Source: an uncultured Alphaproteobacteria bacterium (GTDB lineage: Bacteria > Pseudomonadota > Alphaproteobacteria > Rhizobiales > TMED25). From it: DNA of 36,438 bases. Position numbers and translations under genes: made by a program. The notes below the pieces were generated by a model, which ran no database searches, had not been told where the DNA came from, and saw nothing but the letters and a program-made list of their open reading frames with translations. The number at the start of each line of letters is the position of its first letter. Position 1 is the first letter of the stretch. Shown piece by piece: positions 36,415-36,438 of this stretch. The stretch covers positions 1-36,438 of the forward strand of contig CALJEH010000065.1 of the NCBI GenBank assembly GCA_938074435.1. The letters are read 5' to 3'.

Positions 36415-36438
36415 GTTAAAATAATTATAAATAAATTC

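Noticed and set aside
1-36438. CRISPR arrays, transposases, toxin-antitoxin, phage defence or secretion loci
   Set aside because: Looked for repeat-spacer periodicity and hallmark motifs in the sequence and ORF translations; none seen.

Overview
AT-rich, tightly packed bacterial chromosome segment. Gene content and order (lptC-lptA-lptB-rpoN; yacG/maf/hisD/murA; cytochrome c-kdsB-pheA; ffs-dnaX-ybaB-recR; rmuC/def-fmt-truA) indicate an alphaproteobacterium, probably a streamlined marine type (inference). Two tRNAs (Phe-GAA, Thr-GGT, both with encoded CCA) and a small SRP RNA are readable. Between rpoN and tRNA-Phe lies a ~12 kb accessory block (3246-15376): an ACMSD-like amidohydrolase, a CMD-family protein, three divergent Gfo/Idh/MocA oxidoreductases, a TauD/TfdA dioxygenase, a TerC-family membrane protein, an MmgE/PrpD protein, an MLE-subgroup enolase and a complete TRAP transporter. 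It has no local regulator and no obvious known substrate, and is the best candidate here for an undescribed (catabolic) system. Other points of interest: an A9 slippage/frameshift site in dnaX where both alternate frames stop quickly; an NlpC/P60 gene whose homologous N-terminus lacks any ATG/GTG/TTG start; a missed 43-aa ORF overlapping the murA start; an unknown membrane protein between maf and yacG; and inverted repeats around the TRAP genes. No CRISPR array, transposase, integrase or phage gene was seen. All assignments come from reading motifs; no database search was run.
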